NCBI RefSeq assembly: GCF_004348345.1
Contig: NZ_SMJZ01000001.1
Location: 1 to 64,000, forward strand
Source of the DNA: Nonomuraea longispora
Lineage (GTDB): Bacteria; Actinomycetota; Actinomycetes; Streptosporangiales; Streptosporangiaceae
Length of the DNA: 64,000 nt
Direction of reading: 5' to 3'
Under the pieces are notes generated by a model, which ran no database searches, was not told the origin of the DNA, and saw only the letters and a program-made list of their open reading frames with translations. Shown here piece after piece: positions 6,121 to 14,121 of this stretch. Within the stretch, counting starts at the first letter, position 1. Every line of letters starts with the position of its first letter. Made by a program: the position numbers and the translations under genes.

Positions 6121-7356
6121 ATGGCCTTTGGGGAGCAGCTGCGACACTGGCGCGAGCGGCGCAAGGTGTCGCTGTCGGTACTCGCGCAGGCCACCCACTA
6201 CTCCAAGGGCTACCTGAGCCGAGTTGAGCGGCGGCAACGCAGTCCGGAACGGCTGCTCGCCGAGCTCGCCGATGACGTCCTCGGAGCCGACGGAAGGCTC
6301 ATCGAATCGTGGGTGAGCGAATTCGGGCCGCAGCCTATGCTGGGGGCAAGCGCAGGGGGTGAGGCAACGAAACGGCGCACGTTCCTCAAGAGCGCGAGCA
6401 CGGCGCTGGTCACGGGCGGCCTGGCCGAGCTGGACCGAAACACCGATGCGGTCGCGCGATTGCGTGATGCGCTCATCCCGAACGCTCCCGCCGAGTCGGC
6501 CGGGATGGCGTTGCCGAAGTTCTCTCGTGCCGTGACCCGGGCGCGCCGAGACTTCACCGCGGCCCGGTACGCGGGCCTGGCCGACGATCTCGCCGAGCTG
6601 ATCCCCATTGCCCGCGCCGCCACCGAACCGGCCGGGCAGACGCTGGCCGCCCAGGTGTACCACCTTGCCGCCCGGACCCTCATCAAGCTGTCCGCCCCGC
6701 CATACGCTTGGGTGGCCGCCCATCAGGGCGAGCAGGCAGCCACCGCCAGCGCCGACCTGAGGGCGATCGCCGAGGCCCGCCGGAATATGGTCAGCCTGTT
6801 CCACCGCGCCGCCGACTACGGCAAGGCCCGCGACCTCACCGCCCGCGCCGCCGACATGTTGCGGACGCAGCTGGCAGGCGCGGCGCCTCAGGCGTGGGGC
6901 GCGTACGGGGCGCTCATGTCCACCGGCGCCATCGCGGCCGCGCGGATGGAGGACCGGCACAGCGCGCTCGCCATGCTGGAGGAGGCGACGGACGCGGCGG
7001 CCAAGGCCCCCGCGCTGGTGCTTTCGGCCGGCCACGTGGTCACGTATCGGATCGGAGTGTCCATCGTGCTCGGGGACGCCGGGATGGCGATCGAACACGC
7101 CCGTAGCATCTCGCCCGACGACATCCCGACGGTGGAGCGGCGGGCCTCGTACTACACGGGCGTGGCTGAGGCGTACACGCTGTGGGGAAAGACCGATCGG
7201 GCGGTTCGCGCGCTGCTCGTCGCGGAGAAGATCGCGCCCGCCGAGGTGCGGCGGTCGGGCCCGCGCCGGGTCATCGAGGACCTGTTGCATCAGGACCTGC
7301 ACAGCAACCTGTCAGGGCTGAGGGCGCTCGCGCGGCGTGCCTCCGTCGCTCTGTAG
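6121..7356 (+). CDS. XRE-family regulator with C-terminal TPR-like domain, divergent from the RiPP operon
   Basis: 411 residues, ATG 6121 with GAGAGG upstream. Residues 1-60 are an HTH_31-type helix-turn-helix (LSVLAQATHYSKGYLSRVE). A hydrophobic KRRTFLKSASTALVTGGLA segment around 81-99 resembles a twin-arginine-like motif but is internal. The rest is Ala-rich helical repeats (AARTLIKLSAPPYAWVAAHQ, AADYGKARDLTARAADML) typical of TPR domains in actinobacterial XRE proteins. Such regulators commonly neighbour tgm-type RiPP clusters. The dense inverted repeats before its start are the likely binding sites. Confidence 0.8.
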   Translation: MAFGEQLRHWRERRKVSLSVLAQATHYSKGYLSRVERRQRSPERLLAELADDVLGADGRLIESWVSEFGPQPMLGASAGGEATKRRTFLKSASTALVTGGLAELDRNTDAVARLRDALIPNAPAESAGMALPKFSRAVTRARRDFTAARYAGLADDLAELIPIARAATEPAGQTLAAQVYHLAARTLIKLSAPPYAWVAAHQGEQAATASADLRAIAEARRNMVSLFHRAADYGKARDLTARAADMLRTQLAGAAPQAWGAYGALMSTGAIAAARMEDRHSALAMLEEATDAAAKAPALVLSAGHVVTYRIGVSIVLGDAGMAIEHARSISPDDIPTVERRASYYTGVAEAYTLWGKTDRAVRALLVAEKIAPAEVRRSGPRRVIEDLLHQDLHSNLSGLRALARRASVAL

Positions 7357-7451
7357 CCCTCGCGTGTACGGCTGCGCGTGGGCTGCGCACGCCGCGCGTT
7401 TTGATCTTGGCCTGAGGGGGCCACGGCCGCCATGAGGCGGGGGCCACGGGA

Positions 7452-7590
7452 TCAAGGAAGCTCGGGCCGGTCCCTCACCTCGTACCGCTGCCGCTCGTCG
7501 TCGTACGGGCCGATCACGCCCGCCTCGGACAGCCGCTTCATCTGCTTCTGGAACCACGACCGCGAGACGCCGGGCGGACGCCAGCCCGAG
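7452..7590 (-). pseudogene. Remnant of a small winged-helix-like protein
   Basis: This frame reads SGWRPPGVSRSWFQKQMKRL, then SEAGVIGPYDDERQRYEVRD and a TGA at 7454. It looks like a recognition helix plus wing (GVSRSWFQKQMKRLSEAGVI). There is no start codon or ribosome site; the frame opens after a stop near 7597. It is probably the 3' end of a lost regulator, perhaps from a mobile element. The rest of the 7357-7607 gap shows nothing else. Confidence 0.35.
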
Positions 7591-7607
7591 GCTCCTGGAC
7601 TACACCG

Positions 7608-8045
7608 TCACCTGTACCACTCGTCACCGTCCGAGCCGGCCCGACGCTCCAGATAATCCTTCAGCGACCCAGCAACCCTCTTACGATCATCAGTCTCATG
7701 ATCCCACACGAACACATCGTCACGCGCTACCGGGACCCGGACATACGCGAACTGGTCTCCGCCGCCGTTGTCCCCCACGAACATGAGCTGGTCGAAAGAC
7801 ATGTATAGCCGCGCGAAGTCGGCACTGCGCCGAAACGCCTCGTTCTCCTCGATGATCTGCTGCACGGACCACACCAGCCCAGATCCATACTCATCCTGGA
7901 CCCCGTTGGTTCCTCGCAGAAAATCTCGCAATTCGACTGGCACTTCTTGACCCAAGCGCCGCTGAATCTGATCGATTTCTTCATCGGAAGCAGGCGTAGC
8001 GAACTGCGCACCGTCGTACAGCCGACCGATCAGATCATTCCACAC
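7608..8045 (-). CDS. SMI1/KNR4 (SUKH) family protein, orphan immunity-like
   Basis: 145 residues from GTG 8045, with GGTGAGG about 8 bases upstream. It shows the SUKH signature: ASDEEIDQIQRRLGQEVPVE near the N-terminus, LRDFLRGTNGVQDEYG, MFVGDNGGGDQFAY (the conserved GDNGGGD), DDVFVWDHETDDRKRVAGSL and a helical C-terminus. SUKH proteins are often immunity proteins for polymorphic toxins. No toxin gene or toxin C-terminus is visible nearby, so this may be an orphan immunity gene or have a housekeeping role. Confidence 0.85.
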   Translation of the reverse strand: MWNDLIGRLYDGAQFATPASDEEIDQIQRRLGQEVPVELRDFLRGTNGVQDEYGSGLVWSVQQIIEENEAFRRSADFARLYMSFDQLMFVGDNGGGDQFAYVRVPVARDDVFVWDHETDDRKRVAGSLKDYLERRAGSDGDEWYR

Positions 8046-8269
8046 GACAGAACCTCACCGTCTGCGGCAAATAGAGATCATGATAGACGGACCGCACGGT
8101 GGCCATTGCCGGCCCGAGCTCATGACGGTTCCCGCACGGATACGACCACCACCCAGGGTTTGCCCGTGGCATGACAATCCAGGAACGCGACTCCACCGAA
8201 CCCGGGCGATTCATGCCGACCACGGCCATGGATGATCACGGACGCTTGTGGATGGAGCGTTCACCGGCG

Positions 8270-8896
8270 TCACCTGGCCGAGGAAGTGTCTCCGTGGTTT
8301 CGGAGGCCGGCCTCGATGCCGTCGAGAAGGAGGGTGAGCCCGTCCTCGAAGGCGGCGGATCCATCCGGCGGGCCGCCGTCGCGGATGGCGGCCAGCAGCG
8401 TGGGGGTCTCCCGGGCTTGGTCAAGGCCACCTGGTGGGGGCTCGTCCCGCTGGTGACGCGCCTGTTCCTCCAGGACGAAGCCGGTGATGTAGGAGCCGAG
8501 TGTGGTGATGGCGCGCATCGCCTGTACGGGGCTGAAGCCCTGGAGCACCAGCGCGTGGAGCTCTCGATCGAACGTGGCGGCGATGTCGTGACCCGGGCTG
8601 GTTCCGGCTATGAGGCGGGCGCCGTCGCGATGGGACAGCAGGATGTCGCGGCGCTCCCGGGCCCGGCGAGCGAGCCAGTCGCGCCACTTCTCCCCCTCGC
8701 GCGGCGGCCCGAGATCCTGGCGCGCCTGAATGTGGCGGGCCAACTCGTCGAGGAGTTCCTGCTTGTTGCGGAAGTGCCAGTAGAGGGCAGGGGACTTGAC
8801 CTGTAGACGGGCGGCCAGCCGGCGCGTCGTGAGCTCGTCGAGCCCGACCTCCTCCAGCAGCTCCAGCGCTGCCCTGATGATCGTCGTTCGATTCAC
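8270..8896 (-). CDS. TetR-family repressor of the TetR_C (tetracycline repressor-like) class
   Basis: 208 residues. The N-terminal HTH (AALELLEEVGLDELTTRRLA, then ARLQVKSPALYWHFRNKQEL) is followed by a C-terminal ligand domain with WRDWLARRARERRDILLSH and ARLIAG, as in tetracycline repressors. It is divergent from the DUF998 gene at 8988, with two tetO-like palindromes between. The inferred role is repression of itself and of the membrane protein, relieved by a small hydrophobic ligand. Confidence 0.88.
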   Translation of the reverse strand: MNRTTIIRAALELLEEVGLDELTTRRLAARLQVKSPALYWHFRNKQELLDELARHIQARQDLGPPREGEKWRDWLARRARERRDILLSHRDGARLIAGTSPGHDIAATFDRELHALVLQGFSPVQAMRAITTLGSYITGFVLEEQARHQRDEPPPGGLDQARETPTLLAAIRDGGPPDGSAAFEDGLTLLLDGIEAGLRNHGDTSSAR

Positions 8897-8927
8897 GTCG
8901 TGTCTCGGTCTCCTGCCACATTTGACT

Positions 8928-8978
8928 CCTTATCAACGATAAGGCATCGTGGCGTCGCCAAGGATTTATCACTGATAA
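8928..8978. promoter_or_regulatory. Two tetO-like palindromes between tetR-like and DUF998 genes
   Basis: CCTTATCaacGATAAGG (8928-8944) has 7-base arms and TTATCACTGATAA (8966-8978) has 6-base arms around one base. Both share the TATC..GATA core of tet operators and are 22 bases apart. The second overlaps the region just before the Shine-Dalgarno of the rightward gene; the first lies 32 bases from the leftward start. This is a classic double operator for a divergent pair. Confidence 0.75.
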
Positions 8979-8987
8979 GGAGAAGGT

Positions 8988-9656
8988 GTGCCGCACACGC
9001 GTTCCACCCGGTTTCTGCTGGCCTGCGGCCTGGTCGTCTCGGTACTGTTCGTGGGGGTGATCCTCGTTGACGGTGCGATCCGACCTGGGTATGAGCCCTT
9101 GCACCGCTTCGGCAGCGAGCTCTCCCTGGGCGAGCGAGGATGGGTGCAGATCGCCAATTTCGTCGTCAACGGGCTACTCGTCCTCGGGTTCGCCCTCGGT
9201 CTACGGCGCGTGATGCGCGACGGGCGCGGATCGACGGCCGCCCCCGTACTCGCGGCCGTCTTCGGGATGTGCCTGATCGTGGGCGGCGTCTTCGTCACCG
9301 ACCCCAAGCCCGGCTATCCCGTGGGCAGCGCCGGAACGGCCGAGCCGACGGTGCACGGCCTGATCCATGACGGCAATCCCATTCCGTTCTACCTGTCACT
9401 GATCGCGCTCATGTGTGTGATGGCCTGGCGCTTCGCGGCCGAGCCTGGGGGGCGGCCCTGGATGTGGTTCTGCGTCGCCAGCGTGATCGCGGTGCCGGTG
9501 ACCTTCGTGATTGCCGCGGGTCTGTACGACGCCGAGAGCCAGACCGGGACGTACCACGGGCTCTGGCAGCGCATCAACCTGGCCATCAGCCTGGGCTGGT
9601 TCGGGGTGATCGCGGCGGTGTCCCTGCACGGGCGTGTCAATAGTGGTGTGGGTTGA
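8988..9656 (+). CDS. DUF998 integral membrane protein
   Basis: 222 residues from GTG 8988, with AAGGAG at 8977-8982. About six membrane helices, with RPGYEPLHRFGSELSLGERGW in the first loop and GTAEPTVHGLIHD in the middle, match the DUF998 pattern (conserved SxLxxG and a His in the central loop). The function of DUF998 proteins is unknown. Its control by a TetR/tetO-type switch suggests a membrane response to a small hydrophobic compound. Confidence 0.8.
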   Translation: MPHTRSTRFLLACGLVVSVLFVGVILVDGAIRPGYEPLHRFGSELSLGERGWVQIANFVVNGLLVLGFALGLRRVMRDGRGSTAAPVLAAVFGMCLIVGGVFVTDPKPGYPVGSAGTAEPTVHGLIHDGNPIPFYLSLIALMCVMAWRFAAEPGGRPWMWFCVASVIAVPVTFVIAAGLYDAESQTGTYHGLWQRINLAISLGWFGVIAAVSLHGRVNSGVG

Positions 9657-9686
9657 TTGCCGAGCGCTCCGGCTCGTCTCCGCCCG

Positions 9687-9821
9687 TTATGCGGCCTCCG
9701 TGTCATGCGCTGACTCGGCCGGAATGGCGGCGACCTCGACGGTCACGCCCTACTGCCGCATGAGCGTATCCGCGAGGTTCACGATGCGATAGACGGTGGC
9801 CCTCAACACGGTGGGCGACAT
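9687..9821 (-). pseudogene. Small gene with an internal amber codon
   Basis: ATG 9821 has a good ribosome site (TGGAG about 9 bases upstream). The frame reads MSPTVLRATVYRIVNLADTL MRQ, hits TAG at 9752-9750, then continues GVTVEVAAIPAESAHDTEAA to a TAA at 9687. Without the amber it would be a 44-residue amphipathic-plus-strand peptide. No family was recognised. It is the only coding-like signal in the 9657-9973 gap. The remaining part, 9890-9965, is unusually AT-rich for this genome. Confidence 0.4.
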
Positions 9822-9973
9822 GGCTTTTCTCCAGGGAGCCGAGACGGTTGACCGCCTCCGAGATTCGCTTGCACCACCTACGGCTGAAAGGGCCGTCATT
9901 TGGTTCGCCGGTATTTAAGGGATCTCCAGGCTCAAATTAATCAATATGTACGATATCGACCAGCGTAGCGGGC

Positions 9974-10516
9974 TCACCGAAGTGCGAAGAGTCGCAGTAA
10001 TGCCGCTTGCTCCGGGCTGATGGGAAGCAGCGAGCTTCTTGCCCCCGGATAAATCTCAGCCGCCTCCCACTGCGCGGCCCGGACGCTGGAGGCGACTCCG
10101 ATCTCTACTCCGCGCGCACGGAGCTCCCCCAGCAACTGCTCAGCGTCGAACACGTACACCGACTCGATACACCGGGGACGAGTGCCGCCTCGGGACGAAG
10201 CCGCCGGTGAGGCGGGCCCCGCCAGGACGAGGTAGTAGTCCGGATTCGTCCGGACGCCGAGGTCCAGCAGGCCCTCGCGCCTGAGGTACCACTTCACGTT
10301 GACGCTCCGGCCACGCAGCGGGCCACACGTGAACCGACCGTCGACCGCGGTGGCCGTGGCGGATGACTCCAACTCGATGCGGAAAATGCGCGCCGCGATC
10401 CATTCGCCCAGGTGCCCCGCGGTCATGGGACGATCAATGATCGCTGCGATCTGCTGGTCGATGCCGTTCCGCTCCCTCAACAACGCGGCGATCTGTTCCA
10501 CGTCGACGTCGCTCAT
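9974..10516 (-). CDS. DUF6998-like protein of unknown function
   Basis: About 180 residues from ATG 10516 (MSDVDVEQIAALLRERNGID); an upstream start at 10552 would add 12 residues. Features are AAIIDRPMTAGHLGEWIAAR, then TCGPLRGRSVNVKWYLRREG, NPDYYLVLAGP, and a C-terminal GVEIGVASSVRAAQWEAAEI. The mix of KWY, a D-x-Y strand and a late helix recalls restriction-endonuclease-like folds, but no complete nuclease motif was confirmed. It matches the pattern of an actinobacterial DUF recalled as DUF6998; the name is from memory. Confidence 0.6.
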   Translation of the reverse strand: MSDVDVEQIAALLRERNGIDQQIAAIIDRPMTAGHLGEWIAARIFRIELESSATATAVDGRFTCGPLRGRSVNVKWYLRREGLLDLGVRTNPDYYLVLAGPASPAASSRGGTRPRCIESVYVFDAEQLLGELRARGVEIGVASSVRAAQWEAAEIYPGARSSLLPISPEQAALLRLFALR

Positions 10517-10584
10517 GCCGCCCCAGCCTTCCACCGCCGGGTGTCCGCCCACCAGAAAACCGGAGAGCCGGCGTCCCGCTCACG

Positions 10585-10704
10585 TCAGGGCCGGAGGATG
10601 GCTTCCATGTCTTGGAGGGCGGCCAGGACGTCGGCGAGTTGGTCGCGCTCGGCTCGGGAGAGGTGATCGCGCCCGTCCGTGTCGCACGGCAGGATGGGCG
10701 TCAT
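10585..10704 (-). CDS. Putative 39-residue protein
   Basis: ATG 10704 starts MTPILPCDTDGRDHLSRAER, followed by a clean amphipathic helix DQLADVLAALQDMEAILRP. Its start codon overlaps the ATG of the divergent GNAT remnant at 10703. Composition and helix periodicity are protein-like, but there is no strong ribosome site. It may be a real small protein or the tail of an eroded gene. Confidence 0.35.
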   Translation of the reverse strand: MTPILPCDTDGRDHLSRAERDQLADVLAALQDMEAILRP

Positions 10705-11023
10705 GTTGGAGATCAACTTACTGACCGAGTCCGACCGCGACCGCTGGGAGTGGCTGGCTCGGGACAAGGACACGTACTTCGAGCTCGAACGCAGCGACGA
10801 CGACTACGAACGGACCTGGAGACGGCTGCTCGACGACGAGCAGGTACGCGGGATCGGCGCCCGGCAGGACGGCAGAATGGTCGGCATCGCGCACTACCTC
10901 TACTGGAACACGTTGGAAGACGCCCCGGCTCGCGGGCTGTACGACAAGGTGGGCCGGCTCCACCAGGGGCTCATCCTGTACACCTACCGGCGTGACGCAA
11001 ACCTGGCCTCCACCCAGCGCTGA
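10703..11023 (+). pseudogene. GNAT acetyltransferase with a large internal deletion
   Basis: The frame begins LTESDRDRWEWLARDKDTYF and contains ERTWRRLLDDEQVRGIGA and GRMVGIAHYLYW, the first half of a GNAT fold (beta1 to beta4). It then jumps directly to NTLEDAPARGLYDKVGRL and GLILYTY, the last helix and strand. About 55-60 residues are missing, including the acetyl-CoA-binding R/Q-x-x-G-x-G/A loop. The total is 106 residues where the family has ~150. The reading frame is preserved across the deletion, but the product cannot bind acetyl-CoA in the normal way. Confidence 0.75.
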
Positions 11024-11083
11024 GGAGGGGGCGGGCCCGACGACGGCCGGCCGGTGGGGGTGCGGTCGGCGGGCGCACTGGTT

Positions 11084-11662
11084 CTAGGACGCGGCCTCGT
11101 CCCGGTGGTATCCGGGGCTCTGCGGCAGACGAGCACGCTGGTGGATTCTCTCCACCAGTTCGGCGGCCCGGGCCTTGATGAACGCGACCCCCTCCGTGCC
11201 CCAGTCGTGGGGCTTGGTGTCCACGACGCAGATGGTGCCCAGGGTCTCCGTCCCGTCGATCAGTGGGGCGCCCAGGTAGGCGCGGATCCCGATCTCGTCC
11301 ACGACCGGATTGTTGGCGAACAAGTGGTAGTCCATCACTTCGTCCAACGCCATCGCGTGTTTCCTCGTCACCACGTACATGCAGTAACCGTGGTCGCAGG
11401 CCATGGTCCGGAACGGATCCGTTTCGGGGTCGACGTTCCGGTCGCGCGAGGAAGGATACAGACCGGCGAAATACTGCCGTTCGGGGCCGATGATGTTGAC
11501 CATGGAGAAGGGTGCGTCAAGCTCCTGGGCCAGGGCTCGCGCGAACTCGTCGAACTCAGGGTCAGGCTCCTCCCGGATGCCCAGTTCCTCCAGCCGGGCA
11601 GCGCGGCGGTGCGCGTCCTCGTCTACGGGAGTCACTAGGCGAAAGGTGGAGGGAAGACTCAT
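11084..11662 (-). CDS. GAF-domain sensor protein
   Basis: 192 residues from ATG 11662, with AGGAG 6 bases upstream. Almost the whole protein is one GAF domain: FARALAQELDAPFSMVNIIG, then RQYFAGLYPS, MACDHGYCMYVVTRKHAMAL, YLGAPLIDGTETLGTICVVD and a C-terminal helix. The C(x)nC in CDHGYC is common in stand-alone actinobacterial GAF proteins. It lies upstream of and divergent from the conservon and may feed signals to it, but that is inference. Confidence 0.85.
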   Translation of the reverse strand: MSLPSTFRLVTPVDEDAHRRAARLEELGIREEPDPEFDEFARALAQELDAPFSMVNIIGPERQYFAGLYPSSRDRNVDPETDPFRTMACDHGYCMYVVTRKHAMALDEVMDYHLFANNPVVDEIGIRAYLGAPLIDGTETLGTICVVDTKPHDWGTEGVAFIKARAAELVERIHQRARLPQSPGYHRDEAAS

Positions 11663-11983
11663 CACAGGCTCCTGTCTGCTTATCTGGCCGTTCCTGTCTG
11701 GGATGGCGGCCATCCGCTCGGAGGATAGCAAGGTGGTCAGAAGCGGGCGGCAGCCAGCAAATCGGTCGCGTCAAGCTCCGCGACCTCGGTGACGGCCCGA
11801 AGGGCAGTGCGAGCGAGGCCGTGCCCGGGTAGTTGGAGCGCCGTATTACACCGGAGCCCCGGTGGACAAGACAGTGACGGCGGTACGTCACGTCACCTCA
11901 AATCCCGAATGAACCGATAGTGTGCTCCTGACTCGTTATGGTGACCGTTGTCCCCCGATCACCCCGTGTACCAAGGACGCTTG

Positions 11984-13660
11984 ATGTCTGCGCCTTCCTT
12001 GCCTTCCACCGCCCCCGAACGCCAAGATGCCGGAGGCCGTGGCAGGCCACGCGGCCGCGGTAAACGTCGTCCGCTCAACGTTCGTGCCTTCCACCTGTGG
12101 GCGTCCGTTCTGCCAGCGGCTTTGATGGCCGGACTTGGGCTGGCCGCGGTGACGGTGTTGATCCTGACCAGTCCTTCGTCACCGCAGGCTTGGCCGACAC
12201 TGGCGGTCATGGCGGGGGGAATGGTGGCCATCATGTGTGTCGCCGTGGTCGTAGCGGATAAGGGGGCGCAGCGGGAGCACCAGATTTCTGACCGTTCGGC
12301 CGCCCGTTTCCGAGAAGTGGAGACACGACTCGCGAGCCTGGGGTTCCTGGTTTCTCGCGGACGGCAGGAGCTGCAACGCCTGGCAGAGCGGATCGCCGCC
12401 GGCGAGGTTCCCGCACGACGCGGCGTCGACTTCCAGCCCTTGGCGGCCGGCGGCTCCATCAAGCAGCTTGAGGCCGAAATCCAGGAGGCCCAGAACGAGG
12501 CCTGGAACGCGGTCATCAACGCGGCCGGCCGGAAGTCGAACAACCGTCCCGCGCACCAGCCCGTCGAGGTCTTCGTCAACCTCGCCCTGCGCATGCAGTC
12601 ACTGTCTCATCGGGCGATGCGGGGACTCGACGAGCTGGAGAACCAGGTCGAGGATCCGGAGCTGCTCAAGGGCCTGTTCAAGGTCGACCACCTCAGTACT
12701 CGCCTGCGCCGGCAGGCCGAGAGCCTCGCCGTGATCGGCGGGGCCGTGCCGAGGCGCCAGTGGAGCAGGCCGGTGGCCACGTACGAGATCCTGCGCTCGG
12801 CCATCGCCGAGGTCGAGTACTTCAGCCGCGTCAAAGTGGTGCCGCCGGTCGAGGGAGCCCTGGACGGCGCCGCGGCCGCGGACGTCATCCATCTGCTCGC
12901 CGAACTCGTCGAGAACGCCACCAAGTTCTCTCCGCCGCACACGCAGGTGCTTCTTCACGCGGAGACCGTGACCGCCGGTTTGGCCGTCGAGATCGAGGAC
13001 CGCGGCCTCGGCATGTCGCGGGACACCCAGCGCCGGCTGAACGACATTCTCGCCGCTCCGGAACGAACGGACGTCGACGAACTGGTGCGGGACGGCCGTA
13101 TCGGACTGCTCGTGGTGTCCGCCCTCTCACGCCGGCACAAGATCGTGGTCAGGCTGCAGACCAACATCTACGGCGGCACCCAGACCATCGTGGTGATCCC
13201 CAACGAGTTGATCAATACAGAGTCCCAGGAGCCCGTGTCACGGCAGCCGGCCTCGCCCGAGCCGTCCGACCGTTCGACCGCCGTGCCGGCCAGTACGCCA
13301 GGCTCGCTCTTCTCCCCGAAGTCGTCCTCCGCTCCCCAGCAGGACGCCGCGTTGCCTGCCCCCGGCGCCCGCCCTGACGTCCCGCCGGAGCCCCGGCGGA
13401 AGCAGAGCGCCGGCCCGCCCGCCCGGCAAATGGAGAAGCGGCCCGACGCCGGCCCTCCGCGAGGCGCCGGCCAACGCCCGGAACTGCCGAAACGTCGCCC
13501 TCAGACGAACATGGCGCCCGGGCTCCGCAACGCTCCCGCGCTCCTGGACGACGATACGGATCTCAACCTCGATCACGGGCTGATGGCGTCATTCATGAAG
13601 GGGATGCGCAGTGGGCAGGACGAAGACACGAGAGACGAGACTGGAAACTCCAGTCTGTAG
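11984..13660 (+). CDS. cvnA: Conservon sensor histidine-kinase-like protein CvnA
   Basis: 558 residues from ATG 11984, with AAGGA upstream. A short cytoplasmic head is followed by two membrane helices (SVLPAALMAGLGLAAVTVLI and LAVMAGGMVAIMCVAVVVAD) with almost no external loop, and a helical linker. The HATPase domain has LLAELVENATKFSPP (N box, ~303), VEIEDRGLGMS (G1) and GRIGLLVVSALSRRH (G2). A proline-rich disordered tail of ~150 residues follows, ending MASFMKGMRSGQ. Conservons couple such a kinase-like ATPase to a roadblock protein, a DUF742 protein and a small GTPase. The true phospho-acceptor His is not obvious, as is usual for CvnA. No gene lies in 11663-11983; it carries the promoter. 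Confidence 0.92.
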   Translation: MSAPSLPSTAPERQDAGGRGRPRGRGKRRPLNVRAFHLWASVLPAALMAGLGLAAVTVLILTSPSSPQAWPTLAVMAGGMVAIMCVAVVVADKGAQREHQISDRSAARFREVETRLASLGFLVSRGRQELQRLAERIAAGEVPARRGVDFQPLAAGGSIKQLEAEIQEAQNEAWNAVINAAGRKSNNRPAHQPVEVFVNLALRMQSLSHRAMRGLDELENQVEDPELLKGLFKVDHLSTRLRRQAESLAVIGGAVPRRQWSRPVATYEILRSAIAEVEYFSRVKVVPPVEGALDGAAAADVIHLLAELVENATKFSPPHTQVLLHAETVTAGLAVEIEDRGLGMSRDTQRRLNDILAAPERTDVDELVRDGRIGLLVVSALSRRHKIVVRLQTNIYGGTQTIVVIPNELINTESQEPVSRQPASPEPSDRSTAVPASTPGSLFSPKSSSAPQQDAALPAPGARPDVPPEPRRKQSAGPPARQMEKRPDAGPPRGAGQRPELPKRRPQTNMAPGLRNAPALLDDDTDLNLDHGLMASFMKGMRSGQDEDTRDETGNSSL

Positions 13661-13689
13661 ATCACCCCACGGTTAGAAGGAGAATCCTG

Positions 13690-14121
13690 TTGAGCCCCGT
13701 CTCTTCGAACACGAACCAAGATCTTGCCTGGCTGCTCAAGGGCTTAGCTCAAGAGGTCCCTGCCATTCGTGGCAGTGTGCTGTTGTCCTCCGACGGGCTG
13801 GTGAAAGCCACCCACGGTCTCGACCGCGACAGTTCGGAATACCTCGCGGCCCTCGCGTCCGGCCTTTTCTCCATGGCACGGAGCGCCAGCGACAAATTCG
13901 ACGGCGCGAGTGAAGTCCGGCAGGTGGTGACCGAACTCAAGTCGAGCCGGCTGTTCATCGCGTGGGCCGGCCACAATTCGGTCATCGCGGTGCTGGCCGG
14001 AGAAGACGCGGATCCGGGCGTCGTGGGTTTCGAGATGGCCCGGCTGATCAAGGCCGTCCGTCCCTTCCTGCACACCGCGCCCCGCCCACCGGCGACAGGT
14101 TCCGGCGACAGGACCCGATGA
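13690..14121 (+). CDS. cvnB: Roadblock/LC7 domain protein CvnB
   Basis: 143 residues from TTG 13690, with AAGGAG 7 bases upstream. It is a single Roadblock/LC7 fold: LAWLLKGLAQEVPAIRGSVL, LLSSDGLVKATHGLD, AALASGLFSMARSAS, then SRLFIAWAGHNSVIAVLAGE and FEMARLIKAVRPFL. Roadblock proteins act as partners or GAPs of small Ras-like GTPases; here the partner is CvnD. It lies 29 bases after cvnA. Confidence 0.93.
   Translation: MSPVSSNTNQDLAWLLKGLAQEVPAIRGSVLLSSDGLVKATHGLDRDSSEYLAALASGLFSMARSASDKFDGASEVRQVVTELKSSRLFIAWAGHNSVIAVLAGEDADPGVVGFEMARLIKAVRPFLHTAPRPPATGSGDRTR

Noticed and set aside
6350-6430. Internal KRRTFLKSAST segment in the XRE protein as a twin-arginine signal
   Set aside because: It is internal after a DNA-binding domain, so export is implausible; this pattern is common in cytoplasmic XRE-TPR regulators.
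8035-8229. 64-residue leftward frame with GWWSYPCGNRHELGP
   Set aside because: It resembles short zinc-ribbon proteins only over one segment, lacks the second cysteine pair and overlaps the SUKH start region. Support too weak.
11562-11891. 109-residue leftward frame upstream of the conservon
   Set aside because: Arg/Ser/Pro-rich shadow composition, no ribosome site, and it overlaps the start of the GAF gene antisense.
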